DNA from: Alopecurus myosuroides
Taxonomy: Eukaryota > Streptophyta > Magnoliopsida > Poales > Poaceae
Direction of reading: 5' to 3'
Length of the DNA: 64,000 nt
Assembly: GCA_028641055.1 (NCBI GenBank)
Contig: CM054058.1
Span: forward strand, 83,494,020-83,558,019
The first letter of the stretch is position 1; each line of letters opens with the position of its first letter. Positions 32,497 through 43,509 of the stretch are shown one piece after another. The position numbers and the translations under genes were made by a program. Under the pieces are notes generated by a model that had not been told where the DNA came from, did no database searches, and worked only from the letters and a program-made list of their open reading frames with translations.

Positions 32497-32840
32497 TTGA
32501 CTAAGTTAAGTATGTTGACTAGATTAATTGTGTAATTAGAGATTAGAGATTAAATATGTGGCTAAGTGAAAAATTCTGGAATAAAAATTCAAAAGAGTTC
32601 AATAAATTTTTTTTTTTCCAAAATTCGAATTTTGGAAATATTGTGCCGACGGCTTTGCCGTCGGCATAGCCTACGCCGACGGTTTTTTATGTGCCGACGG
32701 CCATTTGACCATGTGCCGACGCCGGATAGGCCGACGGCAAGGTGCCGACGGCGGCCGTCGGAACAGCCTGTGCCAACGGCTTTTTAGCCTGTGCCGACGG
32801 TTTATGGCCGTCGGCATATGGAGCGTTTCCTGTAGTGAGA

Positions 32841-33005
32841 GGATGTATGGCGGTTAATATGTGTCGGTCGCACTAGTTTGCGTAGGTAGTAGAACCCCAA
32901 TCTAGAGTACAAGACAAACTACAAATAACAAGGACAACAACACGCATGGTACTCTAGTACGATAGTAATCAGTGACAACATATGATCTGTACCGGCTTTT
33001 AGGAA
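32841..33005. other. Spacer between CACTA-G and the MULE
   Basis: Short unique-looking DNA, no gene. Confidence 0.5.
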
Positions 33006-33393
33006 CACAACTTAGCTAATTTTTTTAAAATAATACACTTTTTTACGGAAAGTAAAAAAATATTACGCGGAATTTGTAAATTGCAAAAATATGACCCAGT
33101 CGAGTTGGGCCACTGCGACTGGGCCCTGTCGCGTTGGCAGAACACGACTAGGTCCTGTCGTGTTCGCAGAGCTCGACTAGGGTGCAGTCGATTTGCGCCA
33201 GCCCGATTAGTGTCCCTGTCGTCTTGGGGACTAGTCGCGTTCCCCCAACTCGACAGGTCCCTAAAAATTATGGATTTTTATTTTTTTCTCCGGCTTTGGC
33301 AATAAGTCGATTCATTGCAAATTACTATACAAGAAGAACAAAAATTTGATATAATAGAATGCGCATAAGGAAAACTAATATTCCTCGACGACT

Positions 33394-34217
33394 TCACTTT
33401 GCCCTCCCACGTGTTCGTGATGGAGCCATGAAGTCGTTATCACTGTTTTCATCAGCTACGGTTTTTGATGAACCAACACGCTTACACATAGCCTTAAATC
33501 TAGCTACACTTCTCGGCGTAAAGTCATCGTCACTGTTGTCATCATCAACTGTCTTGGATGCGCCGCCACTCTTCCCCTTCGACGTGTCAGCAGTCTTCCC
33601 TTTCGACGCGGCACCACTCTTCCTCCTTGCTGTGCTGTCAGTCTTCCCCTTTGATATTGTGTTAAGAATCCAATGAGCGTGGCGGTTGTCTTCTGGAAAC
33701 CCTCGTGGACATAGTCCAAAGAGTATGTTCATCCAGCCAAAGTGCGGGATCTGTTTGTTCAGGAACTCTGCGTCTGCAGGATAGTGCTGCACATTGAGAA
33801 AAAAAGCGAAAACAGAAATCAGAACGATGCAAATCGGTTTGAACATGATGAAAACTCGTAAATCGATTACCTGAACGTGAAGTGCATAGGCCTCCTCGGA
33901 AAAACGTATCTTATCGCTAGTATTGAAGATTGACATACCCCGAAGCCCCGACTCGATTTTTTTTAGCTCAACTATTCTGCACCACTTATGATGCCACCTC
34001 AATAGTTTACTCCTAATTTCTGAGGTGGATCTAGGGGGGAGGTTATATCTGGCTAATTTCCCCCCAGAGCAATAGTGTGGGCCGACTCAGTCATTAGTTC
34101 ATTAAAACTAACTGGAATTCTACCGTCCCTCGTAATCTTGCAAGAACCTTTTGCCGCATGATATAGAATATACCATGAGCTTTCTGGATCGAGACTAGGA
34201 CTACCACTATCAGCCAT
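33394..34217 (-). pseudogene. Third gene of the MULE, unknown function
   Basis: It starts at ATG 34217 (MADSGSPSLDPESSWYILYH), with a TATA-like TATATAA on the minus strand near 34278-34272. The frame breaks in a G run at about 34066 (six G where seven restore LGGKLARYNLPP). Exon 1 then runs to RFSEEAYALHVQ with a GTAATC donor near 33870. After an intron of about 85 bp, exon 2 reads HYPADAEFLNKQIPHFGWMN then ILFGLCPRGFPEDNRHAHWI and a Lys/Ser/Asp-rich tail of SKGK and DDNSDDDF repeats to the stop at 33394. No known domain is recognised. Its conserved-looking tryptophan-rich centre and charged tail resemble a small nuclear protein, but that is a guess. Confidence 0.6.
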
Positions 34218-34280
34218 TACTCTAAGTTAAGTAGACAACATACACACATCCATCTGAAAGAATGCTTGGGTTTATATAGG

Positions 34281-34500
34281 CGGGAGACGGTGCCGGGAGA
34301 TGAGTGGCGGGAGAAAAATGGCGGGAGACGGTGGCGGGAGAAAAATGGCGGGAGACGGTGGCGGGAAAAATTGGCGGGAGACGTTGGTGGGAAAGAAATG
34401 GCGGGAGACGTTGGCCGGGAAAAATTGGCGGGGGACGGTGGCGGGAAAGAAATGGGGGGAGACATTGGCGGGAAAGAAATGGCGGGAGGAAAAAGGTGGG
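34281..34500. promoter_or_regulatory. Tandem GGCGGGA repeats with E2F-like sites
   Basis: About a dozen repeats of roughly 20 bp built on TGGCGGGAGA/GGCGGGAAA. Exact GGCGGGAAA (reverse complement TTTCCCGCC, fitting the E2F consensus TTTSSCGC) occurs at 34360-34368, 34440-34448 and 34467-34475, with one-base variants near 34387 and 34414. The array ends a few bp upstream of the TATA-like box of the third MULE gene, so it occupies its proximal promoter. Confidence 0.7.
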
Positions 34501-34564
34501 AGGACCTTAGGGGAAGAAAAGTGGGGGCAATGTATTTCAGTTCTATCTTATTGCGTTAAATATG

Positions 34565-34710
34565 TCAGACGTACGTAGAGACACATAAATAGGTAGATGA
34601 ATATATCTCATACATAAGTCCATAAATATGTCTCATACTTAGGTAGATAAAAATGTCTCATACATAAGTCCATAAAATTTGTCTCATACATATGTAGATA
34701 AATATGCAGT
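34565..34710. repeat. Short tandem repeats with ATGTCTCATACATAAGTCC
   Basis: Three to four copies of a unit of about 40 bp containing GTCTCATACATAAGTCCATAA or a close variant. It lies between the promoter of the third gene and the 3' end of the plant-mobile-domain gene. Confidence 0.7.
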
Positions 34711-37340
34711 ACTTCGAAATCTCACTCCCCCCCTGCGTGGCCGCGCTACACGGGGAGGGGGTTGCACGGGAGTCGATCTGCCATACCTGTGGGGATTCGT
34801 AGTTTGACGAGGCACCGTGAAGCTACCATCGTGTCCATCATCTTCACCCTGTGTACCTTGTGTGGGGAATGGTGGAGGAGTATGCATAGTAGCACGTTGT
34901 GATGGAGGAGTCTGGAGAATGAGAATCTGAGTGTGCCGAACGTTACTGCGTACCCACGCGTCCTGGGTCCTCCTAAAATCAAATGACCCACTATCAGTCT
35001 CCCAGGTGCCCCCGGACGTAGTCTGCCCAAACAGACCTGCAGAGGTGGAGACAAGTAGTTATTAAATATATACATAAGACTCAATTTGTACGTAACTAAA
35101 TGGAAGTGAAAGGTATGCGTACGTACCTTACTGTGTATAATCTGTGTGTAGCTGATGCTGCTGCTGGTGCTGCCAAGACGAACCTCCGGCCTCACCTAGG
35201 CCCGGTGGCCTAAACATCTGATGTGGTGGTAGACGAGGACGTGGCTGATGACGTTGCGGCGGTGGTTCTGCCTGGTCCACGGAGCGGCGCCGCGACTGGT
35301 TGAACTGAGGCGGGGGGCGCTGTACATGGTGGTGTTGAACAACGTCTGAACTCCGGTTGCTCGTGATAGCCTCCCAGATTCCTTTGAGCCTCCCTTCGAC
35401 GCGTGTCACCCAGTTCTGGTGCTGGGTACGGTCTATCATAAGCGGTGCCGAAGAAAGGGACCGTGCATACTGGGCACATTCGTCCTGAAGCTCATCAGTT
35501 AGCTGGGCCTATTTATCAGAGAAAGTATGACATAAAACACAAGCATTAATAAGGAAAAAACATAGTCCATGCATTAGTTAACGAGAATATATATTACCGC
35601 GTATTGTCTGGATCCTGAAGTATCATGACTTGGATATGTATCAAATGCAGTAGGGGCCTCTATCTACTCTGGATGAGGGTGGTTTATGATACGTGTCCGC
35701 GTGGATGCCATGTACCTGACCAAATAGCGCTGGAATATAGATGCATCAAAAGGAGTGGTATCGTCCCAGCGTCGTGTCAAGGCGGTGTACCACTCGTTCA
35801 CATAAGCGCCAAGCCGTTGGAGCCACTGATCCTCCGTCCAGGTAACTCCCTTCCTCGTGTTGCTACAATGTGTGAAATAATGCGTTATGGTTAGACATAT
35901 AAGATATGCGTCTTGCTGAAAATAATGTGAAATGATACGAAAAAATAGATAGAATATACGTACTCGTGGATAATGTTAGGCACGGGGCAGTCCTGGGGGG
36001 GAGGAATCTCCAACTGTACCAGTCCAAACTGGCGCATAACCCTCTGTTGGGACATCTCCTCGACGCAAATATCATAGACGATCTTCGACTTTGTCATCCA
36101 GTAGTCCCGGTCCCTAGTGCAGAGGTTAGACATGCCTCCGGGGTATCTAGCATGTATGGCCTCGTTAGTATACGGCTCCCAGATAACCGAAGTGTACACA
36201 TCGAACTGCTCGTTTAGAGATGTGTACGCACACTTTGTCTGATCATGTGCATACGATCTCTGTGGAAAAAGAAATATTAGCAGACATAATGTTTGCAAAT
36301 TCATGTACGAATAAACGACAAAATACATACCTTGCGAGAGGTCCAGATCATAGAGAAATTAGGCATGTCGATGTAATCCGCGTCATACATCTCATCGACC
36401 CCGAATGGCTCGTCCAGCTGTAGGATTGGCCGTCCTATAGAGAACCTCTCCCAGGACCACAACTGCAGGAAAATAGGGCACCCTAGCAGAGCTGATTTCT
36501 TCTCAGAGAGGCAGCAACCCTTGCACAAAGCACGGTACGTAGCTGCTAGCAATGCTGAACCCCAACTCCATTGTATAACCGTCTCCGGATCTTGAGCATA
36601 CGCAATGTTCATTGCAAGAGGGATAAAGTTAGCGCCAACCGTGTCTCCATGGTTCTCGGTGAACATCACCCTGGACAAGAGCCAGATTATATAGGCCTCG
36701 AGGCAAACAGCTGAGTTGTGTGTCATCCAAACCGTCATGAAAGTTCTCGATCTGTGTTAGAATAGAAGTGTTAGTGAAAAGTTATAACTCGTAAGAAATA
36801 TGTGAGGCATGCAAACGCTGAGTTGTGTGGCATCCAAACCTGGAATTTTTTTAACCATGCTAGTTTCGGTCCATGTGTGCCTCTTGATAGAAGCTCAAGA
36901 GTAGGTAACGCATTGTGAAACCGCTGTGTCATCGTTTCCTGCCAACCATCCGGTTTCTGCAATGGTCCTATGGGCTGTCCCACCAATAGAAGCCCGAGCA
37001 AGTAAGACACATCCTCAAGAGTGGGAGCCATCTCTCCCCCGCGAAAGTGAAAGGTATGTGTCTCGGGTCTCCATCGGTCCACCAGGCATGAGAGTAGAGA
37101 GTGGTCAATAAGTACGCGTGTACCTCTCTCTCTATGCTCTACCAGCCGCGCGAACGGTAAAAGACCACTCCATTTTAGCCTACAAAAGCGAACATACAAT
37201 TATTAGATGCACGTGACCAATTAGTATGTACAATTTTATTACTGTGTTTAAATTACGTACCGCTCAACCCAGGCAGGGTGAATCCTCCAGTACTCCCTAG
37301 GAGTGCGGGTGATCAGGGGGGAGAGCTTTTTGCTGTAGTA
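34700..37340 (-). pseudogene. Plant mobile domain (PMD) gene of the MULE, degraded
   Basis: A multi-exon minus-strand gene. Near its start it reads EYWRIHPAWVER (37310-37265) and RLVEHRERGTRVLIDHSLLS with CLVDRWRPETHTFHFRGGEM and APTLEDVSYLLGL (37199-36990), the diagnostic N-terminal part of the PMD. Next come VWMTHNSAVCLEAYIIWLLS and WGSALLAATYRALCKGCC (36735-36530), QLWSWERFSIGRP, EPYTNEAIHARYP (36170-36130) and WTEDQWLQRLGAYVNEWYTA (35850-35790). C-terminal exons are Gln/Pro-rich (35479-35128 and 35040-34710). PMD proteins (MAIN/MAIL1 group) act in silencing and genome stability, and PMDs are known in plant Ty3 and MULE elements. An in-frame TAG near 35667 and a frameshift near 37330 suggest decay. 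Confidence 0.7.
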
Positions 37341-37429
37341 GCCGGCCCCGGTGGGTTACCTCGATCTCTTGACGCAACATCGACATCCTGCCCTAATTTT
37401 ACAACATTTTGCATACAATGTACGAGTGT

Positions 37430-37690
37430 AATCAAAATTCATATTACAAATTTAAAACCACTACGAGAGTCATAACAAATTTAAAACATAGTTCCACACA
37501 TATTACAAATTTAAAACATAGTTTCACACATATTACAAATTTAAAACATAGTTCCACACATATTACAAATTTAAAACCACTACGAGAGTCATAACAAATT
37601 TAAAACATAGTTCCACACATATTACAAATTTAAAACCACTACGAGAGTCATAACAAATTTAAAACATAGTTCCACACATATTACAAATTT
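37430..37690. repeat. 37-bp tandem repeat beside the transposase 3' end
   Basis: Multiple copies of ATTACAAATTTAAAACATAG followed by TTCCACACAT, alternating with ACCACTACGAGAGTCATAAC. The last copy runs into the stop region of the transposase gene at 37681. Confidence 0.9.
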
Positions 37691-40493
37691 AAATCTGGAA
37701 TACCATGACCACGACGTGCTCTTCCTCTTCCGCCACGAGTGCCCCTAGCACGGCCACGACCGCCGGCAATGACATAAGTTGGACAATTAGGGTCCCTATG
37801 GCCAAACTGATTGCATAGAATGCATTGCCTAGTTGGGCCTCCTGCTTCAGATTCATCCATATCATTGCGGATGCGCTGACACTGTCGTCTACCTCTACTT
37901 GTACGCATTTTAGCTGGGTCTGAAATGTACTGTCTCTCAGCAGGGTTAACAGTGTTAAAATTACCCATTGAACGAAATCCCATCAGCTCACATGTCCATG
38001 TATTTAGGACAGCTTGTTTCAGATAATATGGAGACACAAATGAAATTGCATCGAGACCGAGCTGTCCGCAAGCAGCAAGAACATGTGAGCACGGAAGGTG
38101 AAGCAACTTCGGTTTGTTGCATGTGCACTCGCACGTTGGCCAAACTTCATTACCAATTTTGACCTCGTGCGTCCTCAACTCATTACCACATCCAAACTTG
38201 TTGTTAGCTAACCGCACCTCGAACCTCCTTTCTTGATTTCCGATGGAGATCACTGTGTGCGACCTAGCCTTTTCCATCTTCTCATTCATGTACTTCGTAA
38301 TCTTTTCACAGTACCGTGTGTTTGGGTTATTGACGATATGCTGCTGAGCTCTTTCACGTCTATCTTTGAAGTATTTCACAGTTCCATAAAAAATTCCCTC
38401 CACAATGGCTGTAAGTGGCAGAGCCCGGTTGCCTCTGAGAACAAAGTTATATGTTTCAGCAAGGTTGGTTGTCATAACACCGTACCTTGTTCCGTGTGTG
38501 TCATGCAACAAAGACCATCTCTCTAGAGGCTCATGCTCGATCCACTGCTCAAAGGTTTTAATGGTCCTCCCTAGCCTTCTCCTCGTACCAGGCGGGTCGA
38601 ATCCGGGCAAGTCACACAGGCCAACAGGCTCCTCTTCAACGGCAGTTGTTCCTGTTGCTAACTGGGCGGCTACTGCTTGTACATGTGCCGCCACTGCTGC
38701 ATCTCGTGCAAGTCTCCTATCCCTTACATGTCTCTGTGTGCACACATTCAGTCTGCCGCGTATCAGCGTGTACTTCCATTCCTGATTCTGCTTGCAAAGT
38801 TTCTTGAAAAGAATCATAAGGTTCTTGTTTCTGAACTGAGAGAAGAAATTGGCCCCAGGTGCCGCATACACCAACGGCTCTGCATGTCAGTCCACGGAGT
38901 TGGTTCTTCAGGCAAAGGGTTTGTGAGTGTCCTGGTAGCACTCAATATACATGCATGCCTGTCATGAAGGATGCACACATTCTGCTTATCCTTCACCACT
39001 GCTATTTTCAACTGCCTAAAGAACCATGTCCAACTTTCAATGTTCTCGCTCTCAACAAAAGCAAATGCTAGTGGAACGACTTGATTGTTGCCGTCTATAC
39101 CAATGGCTGTAAGGATCTGACCCCTGTACTTGCCAGTAAGAAAAGTGCCATCTACACAAATCACTGGTCGACAATGATTGAAAGCTTCGATGCAAACACC
39201 AAAAGAGAAGAACACTCGATGAAGCACCCTAACTGTTGGGAACTCTGGCATATACCAGTCTTGGATATCCACATATGTGCCTGGATTCCGGTCACGGAGT
39301 GTGAGCAGTAGCCGAACAACATAGTCGTAAGCATCAAAAAACGACCCAAATCTTTTCTCGAGGGCCCTTTGCTTAGCCCTCCAAGCGGTGCCATAGGAAA
39401 TATGGTACTTAAACCTGACAAACACTTTCGTCTGAATATCTTTCACTAGCATCGCTTTGCTCTCCACTATCTCGGTGTAAAGCAACCGAGCAATAAGGGT
39501 AGACGAAAGGTTCTTATGAGCTTGTGGGATACTTGAATTAACACATGTGTGCTGAATCAAGTCACTGATCTTCCAGCTCGTGCCATACTTAGGGAGATAT
39601 CCATGCACCCTCCCGGGACAGTTTATGTCAACACAATCCATTGTCAAGTATTTCTGACTTGACACCTTAGTTTTGAAAACTCTTTGTGTCGACATTGCCC
39701 AATTAATTACTGCATCCTTCAGAGCTTTCTTGTCAGGATACATAGCACCCAACGCAAGGTTGTTCTGATGATATTGCCAGGCAGAATCATGCCCATCGTC
39801 GACAGTCATTGCCGAAGTGAAGTCTTGCCTCCATGCTGCAGGATTTGGCTGCACCACTTCGTCCACTTCTTCATCTGACTGGTCAGAATCCTCGTTATAC
39901 AGACTTTCAATATCTGTATCTTCATCTTCCATCTGGTTCTTCATCTGCCCGTCAATCTCGTCACCGTCTGCCTCACCGCTGACATAACCAGTTTGACTAT
40001 GCTGGCTTATTTCTATGTCAGGATTACCGGCATCGCCTCCAGCTGCTCGACTACTTTGTCCGGTTTCATAATATTGAGATGAACCAGAATAGTTCATCTC
40101 TTCACTCCTCTGTCCAGGATTGTATCCATAATCAATCTCAGGTTCAATCACCTCCTTCTTGACAGGGAGTACTAAGGCCATAGGATTTACACTCCTTTTT
40201 TCGCAACCTTGTACCCAGCTAGTTCACTGAGAGTTTCTCTCAATCGACCTCAAAAAAAAAAAAAGGGTTTGTCCTAGATCGGCTCCACGGAGCATGTAGT
40301 ATGTTTCAGTATCAAGACTTAAACTTCTTGTCAACCATTCTTTCAACTGGCTAAGACTCCATGATTGCGGGGCACACAACTCAACATCTATACTGTCATA
40401 CGAACTCAAATCAACTCCCAGCTCATTTTCTTCTACAGTACCGGCACCGTAAAAGAACATGAACTTCACTGAATCAGACATCTGTGATGGCAT
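37681..40493 (-). pseudogene. MURA-like MULE transposase, one frameshift
   Basis: The first exon starts at 40493 or the internal ATG 40481 (MSDSVKFMFFYGAGTVEENE); an intron-like gap leads to 40181. The acidic linker (39950-39850) precedes a FAR1/MuDR-type zinc-binding region (TMDCVDINCPGRVHGYLPK). The DDE core is VICVDGTFLTGKYRG (first Asp), CILHDRHACI (second Asp) and TTNLAETYNFVLRGNRALPL (Glu). The SWIM zinc finger is CECTCNKPKLLHLPCSHVL, and a CCHC knuckle CILCNQFGHRDPNC is near the end, with an Arg/Gly-rich tail. The frame is lost around 38840-38870, between the second Asp and the rest, so the copy needs one correction to be whole. It would cut element ends in the nucleus. Confidence 0.9.
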
Positions 40494-40559
40494 AAAAAAT
40501 AACCGTCCTCGTTATATTAATCGGTTATTATATTTATGCGCTATACTACTTATTACGAT

Positions 40560-40870
40560 CGCACCTAACATAAATAAAAATACTCGCACGCATCTAACAT
40601 AAATACTATTTACCAGTTGAATTTTACTAATATAACTTTCAAACTATATACTCACACACACTAAAACAAATATACCAGCACCGCAAAAATAAATATATTT
40701 CACTAAATCTAACAAAATAATCAATTACCACAACAATTTTACTAACATAACTTTCAAACTATATACTCGCACGCACTAAAACAAATATACCAGCACCGCA
40801 AAACTAAATATATTTCACTAAATATAACAAAAATACCACTACCGCATAAATAAGTTAAAATATATATCTA
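40560..40870. repeat. AT-rich tandem repeat in the MULE (unit about 105 bp)
   Basis: Landmarks TAACTTTCAAACTATATACT, AAACAAATATACCAGCACCG and AAATATATTTCACTAAAT occur in the same order two to three times. It lies upstream of the transposase first exon. Confidence 0.8.
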
Positions 40871-40897
40871 GTATACATCTAACAAACACACGTAAGC

Positions 40898-41170
40898 ATG
40901 CACAAAATAAGAGAGAAATCGTGTCGAAATCATACCTTCAAGCCTGACAATTTAAATCGTTGGTGTAGGGTCAGCGCACGTCGATTTCGGGTCAGCGCAG
41001 CAGCACCGCGGCAATGCAGCCCGCGGACAGCACCACGTACAGCAGCTCCACCACCATTGCTGCCATATCCACCACCACAACCACCACCTCCACCAAAACA
41101 ACCACCACGAGCTAAGTCATCACGTGATCGAGTGCTCCCTAGCCTCCTCTATCCTTCTACAATCCAACTA
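40898..41170 (-). other. Possible leader exon of the MULE transposase gene
   Basis: On the minus strand, GC-rich DNA reads as a Gly-rich stretch (ARGGCFGGGGGCGGGYGSNG) and then LHQRFKLSGLKV, followed by a GTATGA donor-like site near 40936. It could be a 5' exon or leader. The plus-strand Pro-rich frame over the same DNA has no support. Confidence 0.35.
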
Positions 41171-41655
41171 CGGTGCGAAATCTGCTTTCTATTGGTGCAA
41201 TGTGTTGGAAAAATTCGAGCAAGCAGCTGGTTCACAGGAAGAAGAAAGAAGGAAGAAAGGAAGAGAAGGAGAGGGGGAAGAAGGAGGAGCTGCGGGCGCT
41301 GCATATGTACTCAGGGCCCTGTCGTCCTCTGCCACTGCGACAGGGGCCCTGCCGTACTCTGCGAACACGACTGGCCCGCCAGTCGTCTTCTGCGAGCGCG
41401 ACAGCCAGGCGCGTAGTTCGACAGCGGCGTCGACGTGGGCCGGCCAATCAGCGCGCGGCGCATGGCAGGGGACAGCCCTGTCGTCTTGGCCGAATGCGAC
41501 TACGACCCAGTCGTCTTGGCGGAATGCGACAAGGGCGCAGTCGCTGTGGGCCAGCCCTTCTGGGTAATATTTTTGAAATTTTACGTTTTCGCGTATTATT
41601 TTTTTACTTTCCGTAAAAAAGTGTATTATTTTAAAAAAAATTAGCCACAACTTAG

Positions 41656-42510
41656 AGCATATTCACTCGTTCGCCCCCTAGGGATGTAAGTGGGGTAAGA
41701 CCATCCAAAATTGAACTACATATATTTAAGTGGACACAACTGGGCTAAGTGTTCTTGCCCACTTACACCCCCCCCCCCCCCTCAAGCAGCCGTTTTTGGG
41801 TCGCGGAAACCGCCATATGGAGGTGTGTTGACGCTTTTTTCGGTCCGGGGATCCTTCCCGGTCGCCAGCCCCAACCTAGGTGCGCACAATTTTTCGCCGA
41901 ATTTCTAGGAATTTAAGTTTTATTCAGCAAATTCGAGAAAGTATAGGCGATTACAAATAAAACATGGCCGTATTCGACAAGCTTGAAACTATGGCCAGAG
42001 AATTTGACATGCGTCCATCTCTCACAAGCCTCTAGTATGGCCTCGCTAGCTTTTTAGGTGTCCTACCTAGAGCGTCGTCTATGCTTTGTTTCCATAGCGA
42101 TACCATGGCGTGGGGCTCGCCGCATAATTGCTCGCCTAGCTAAGTGCTATAGCCGTCTGTTAGTGTATCATTTCGGCTTTATTGCTCGCCGTCCAGTTCT
42201 TCCGTGACGATAATTGCTCGCCGTCTGTTAGTGTATCATTTCAGCTGAATTGCCAATTTTGGACCAAAACAAATAAAGTTGTGTGTGTGTGGGGTTATAC
42301 ACAGTTGAGAATGCAATTTCACTAGTGGACAAAATACGAGACCCTACCAAGCAGCCTTTCCGACAATGATAAACGTGTCAGCCAGCTTAGCATATTTGGA
42401 TGTTGCGGCGGCAGCACTATGCATCGCCGCTAAAAGCGAGCGCCCGCTCTGTCCCCGTCCAGATCCATCGACTCAACTGGACTGCCAACACGATCTACAT
42501 CCATCCATCC
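41656..42510. other. Upstream region of the dioxygenase gene
   Basis: No gene. It contains a run of 14 or so C at about 41767-41780 and a 25-bp near-exact duplication CGTCTGTTAGTGTATCATTT at about 42153 and 42221. No confident TATA box; the sequence AGCATATTTGG at 42387 is a weak candidate. Confidence 0.5.
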
Positions 42511-43509
42511 ATGGAGCAGCAGGCGGCGCATGCTGAGTACATACTGGAGGAGCTGGACCTGCCTACGCTGGACCTCGAGGACGAGGAGTACACTAGCTTC
42601 ACGCAGCAGCTGGTGGCGGCGTGCCGGGACCCGGGCGTGTTCCGGCTGGTCAACCACGGCGTCCCCGGCGACCTCACCGCCCGCGTATTCAGGCTGGCTC
42701 GCGACCTCCTGGAACTGGACACGGCCAAGAAGACCAAGCTGCCCGGCTACCTCTGGGCCACGCCGGCGCTGTCGCTCCCCGTCAAGGACCTCAACTGGGT
42801 CGAGGGGCTTCACGTCGCTCCCGACGCCGACGGCCATTCCGATGCTGTTGTCGCCGAAGACGACGAGGGCGCCTACTCGTCCTTCAGGAAGGTGGTGACG
42901 GCCGAGTACGTGCCACACATGGCGCGCATCGCCAGGAAGCTGTTCGACGCTCTGGCCGGCAGCAAGGAGCTGGGCCTCGACGCGCAGCGGAGGGCGTCGT
43001 ACCTGGACGAGCGCGGCGGCACTTTCCGGGCGTACCGCTACCCGGCGTGCGACCCCGCCGGCCGGTACCTGGGGATGGAGCCGCACACGGACAGCTCCGT
43101 GCTGTCCATCCTGAACCAGGACCCCGTCGGCGGCCTGCAGGTGCTGCGACAGCGTGGAGATGGCGACGAGCAGGGCAGGTGGTGCCGGGTGCGGCCGGTG
43201 GAGGGGACGCTGGTGGTGAACCTGGGCGACATGATTCAGGCCATGAGCGGCGACGCGTACCGGAGCGCGGAGCACAGGGTGGTGGCGCCGCCGGCGGGGA
43301 CGGAGCGGATGTCGCTCTGCTACTTCGCGTTCCCGCAGGAGGACGCCGTCATTATCGCCAACTCCGGCGGCGACGACGATGGCAACGAGCAGAGGTATAC
43401 GGGGTTCAGCTACCGGGAGTTCCGAGAGCAGGTGCAGGCTGACATCAAGGCCACCGGCGCCAAGGTCGGGCTCGCCCGCTTCCGCCTCAATCGGTCGACG
43501 GCTACATAA
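42511..43509 (+). CDS. 2-oxoglutarate/Fe(II)-dependent dioxygenase (DOXC class)
   Basis: 332 residues, single exon, from ATG 42511 (MEQQAAHAEYILEELDLPTL) to TAA 43507-43509. An in-frame ATG at 42400 would add 37 residues with no family similarity. The N-terminal DIOX_N domain has GVFRLVNHGVPGDL. The catalytic jelly roll has the iron ligands MEPHTDSSVLS (His and Asp) and SAEHRVV (distal His) and the 2OG-binding RMSLCYF (Arg-x-Ser). NLGDMIQAMSGDAYRSAEHR is typical of plant soluble dioxygenases. It is related in outline to gibberellin-oxidase-like enzymes, but the substrate cannot be read from sequence. The length and all catalytic residues are normal, so it looks functional. Strong GC bias is usual for single-exon grass genes. 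Confidence 0.9.
   Translation: MEQQAAHAEYILEELDLPTLDLEDEEYTSFTQQLVAACRDPGVFRLVNHGVPGDLTARVFRLARDLLELDTAKKTKLPGYLWATPALSLPVKDLNWVEGLHVAPDADGHSDAVVAEDDEGAYSSFRKVVTAEYVPHMARIARKLFDALAGSKELGLDAQRRASYLDERGGTFRAYRYPACDPAGRYLGMEPHTDSSVLSILNQDPVGGLQVLRQRGDGDEQGRWCRVRPVEGTLVVNLGDMIQAMSGDAYRSAEHRVVAPPAGTERMSLCYFAFPQEDAVIIANSGGDDDGNEQRYTGFSYREFREQVQADIKATGAKVGLARFRLNRSTAT

Larger units (their letters stand above)
27725..32837. mobile_element. CACTA-G: non-autonomous CACTA filled by a satellite
   Basis: It begins CACTACAGGAATCGGCC and ends GGAGCGTTTCCTGTAGTG, with the 3-bp duplication AGA at 27722-27724 and 32838-32840. Subterminal regions carry repeated GCCGACGG/CCGTCGGC (27745-27985 and 32645-32815). 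No protein gene: about 3.8 kb of the 5.1 kb is the 673-bp tandem array, followed by a 5S-derived module near the right end. Confidence 0.93.
33015..41645 (-). mobile_element. Autonomous-type MULE with three genes and a 9-bp target duplication
   Basis: The 9-bp word CACAACTTA is present at 33006-33014 and 41646-41654. The element starts GCTAATTTTTTTAAAATAAT and the right end is its inverted copy (one extra T), continuing through CACTTTTTTACGGAAAGTAA on both sides. Beyond this about 60-bp TIR, both ends have GC-rich subterminal DNA with repeated CGACTGG/CCTGTCG motifs. On the minus strand the genes are a MURA-like transposase (40493-37681), a plant-mobile-domain gene (37340-34700) and a small third gene (34217-33394). 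All have small lesions, so this copy is probably not self-sufficient. Confidence 0.93.

Noticed and set aside
40898..41616. Proline-rich and Arg/Lys-rich plus-strand open frames near the MULE right end
   Set aside because: They overlap subterminal repeats and a possible minus-strand leader, and show composition bias only.
41767..41780. Poly-C run as a functional G-quadruplex or promoter element
   Set aside because: A single homopolymer with no partner runs, and homopolymer length is often unreliable in assemblies.
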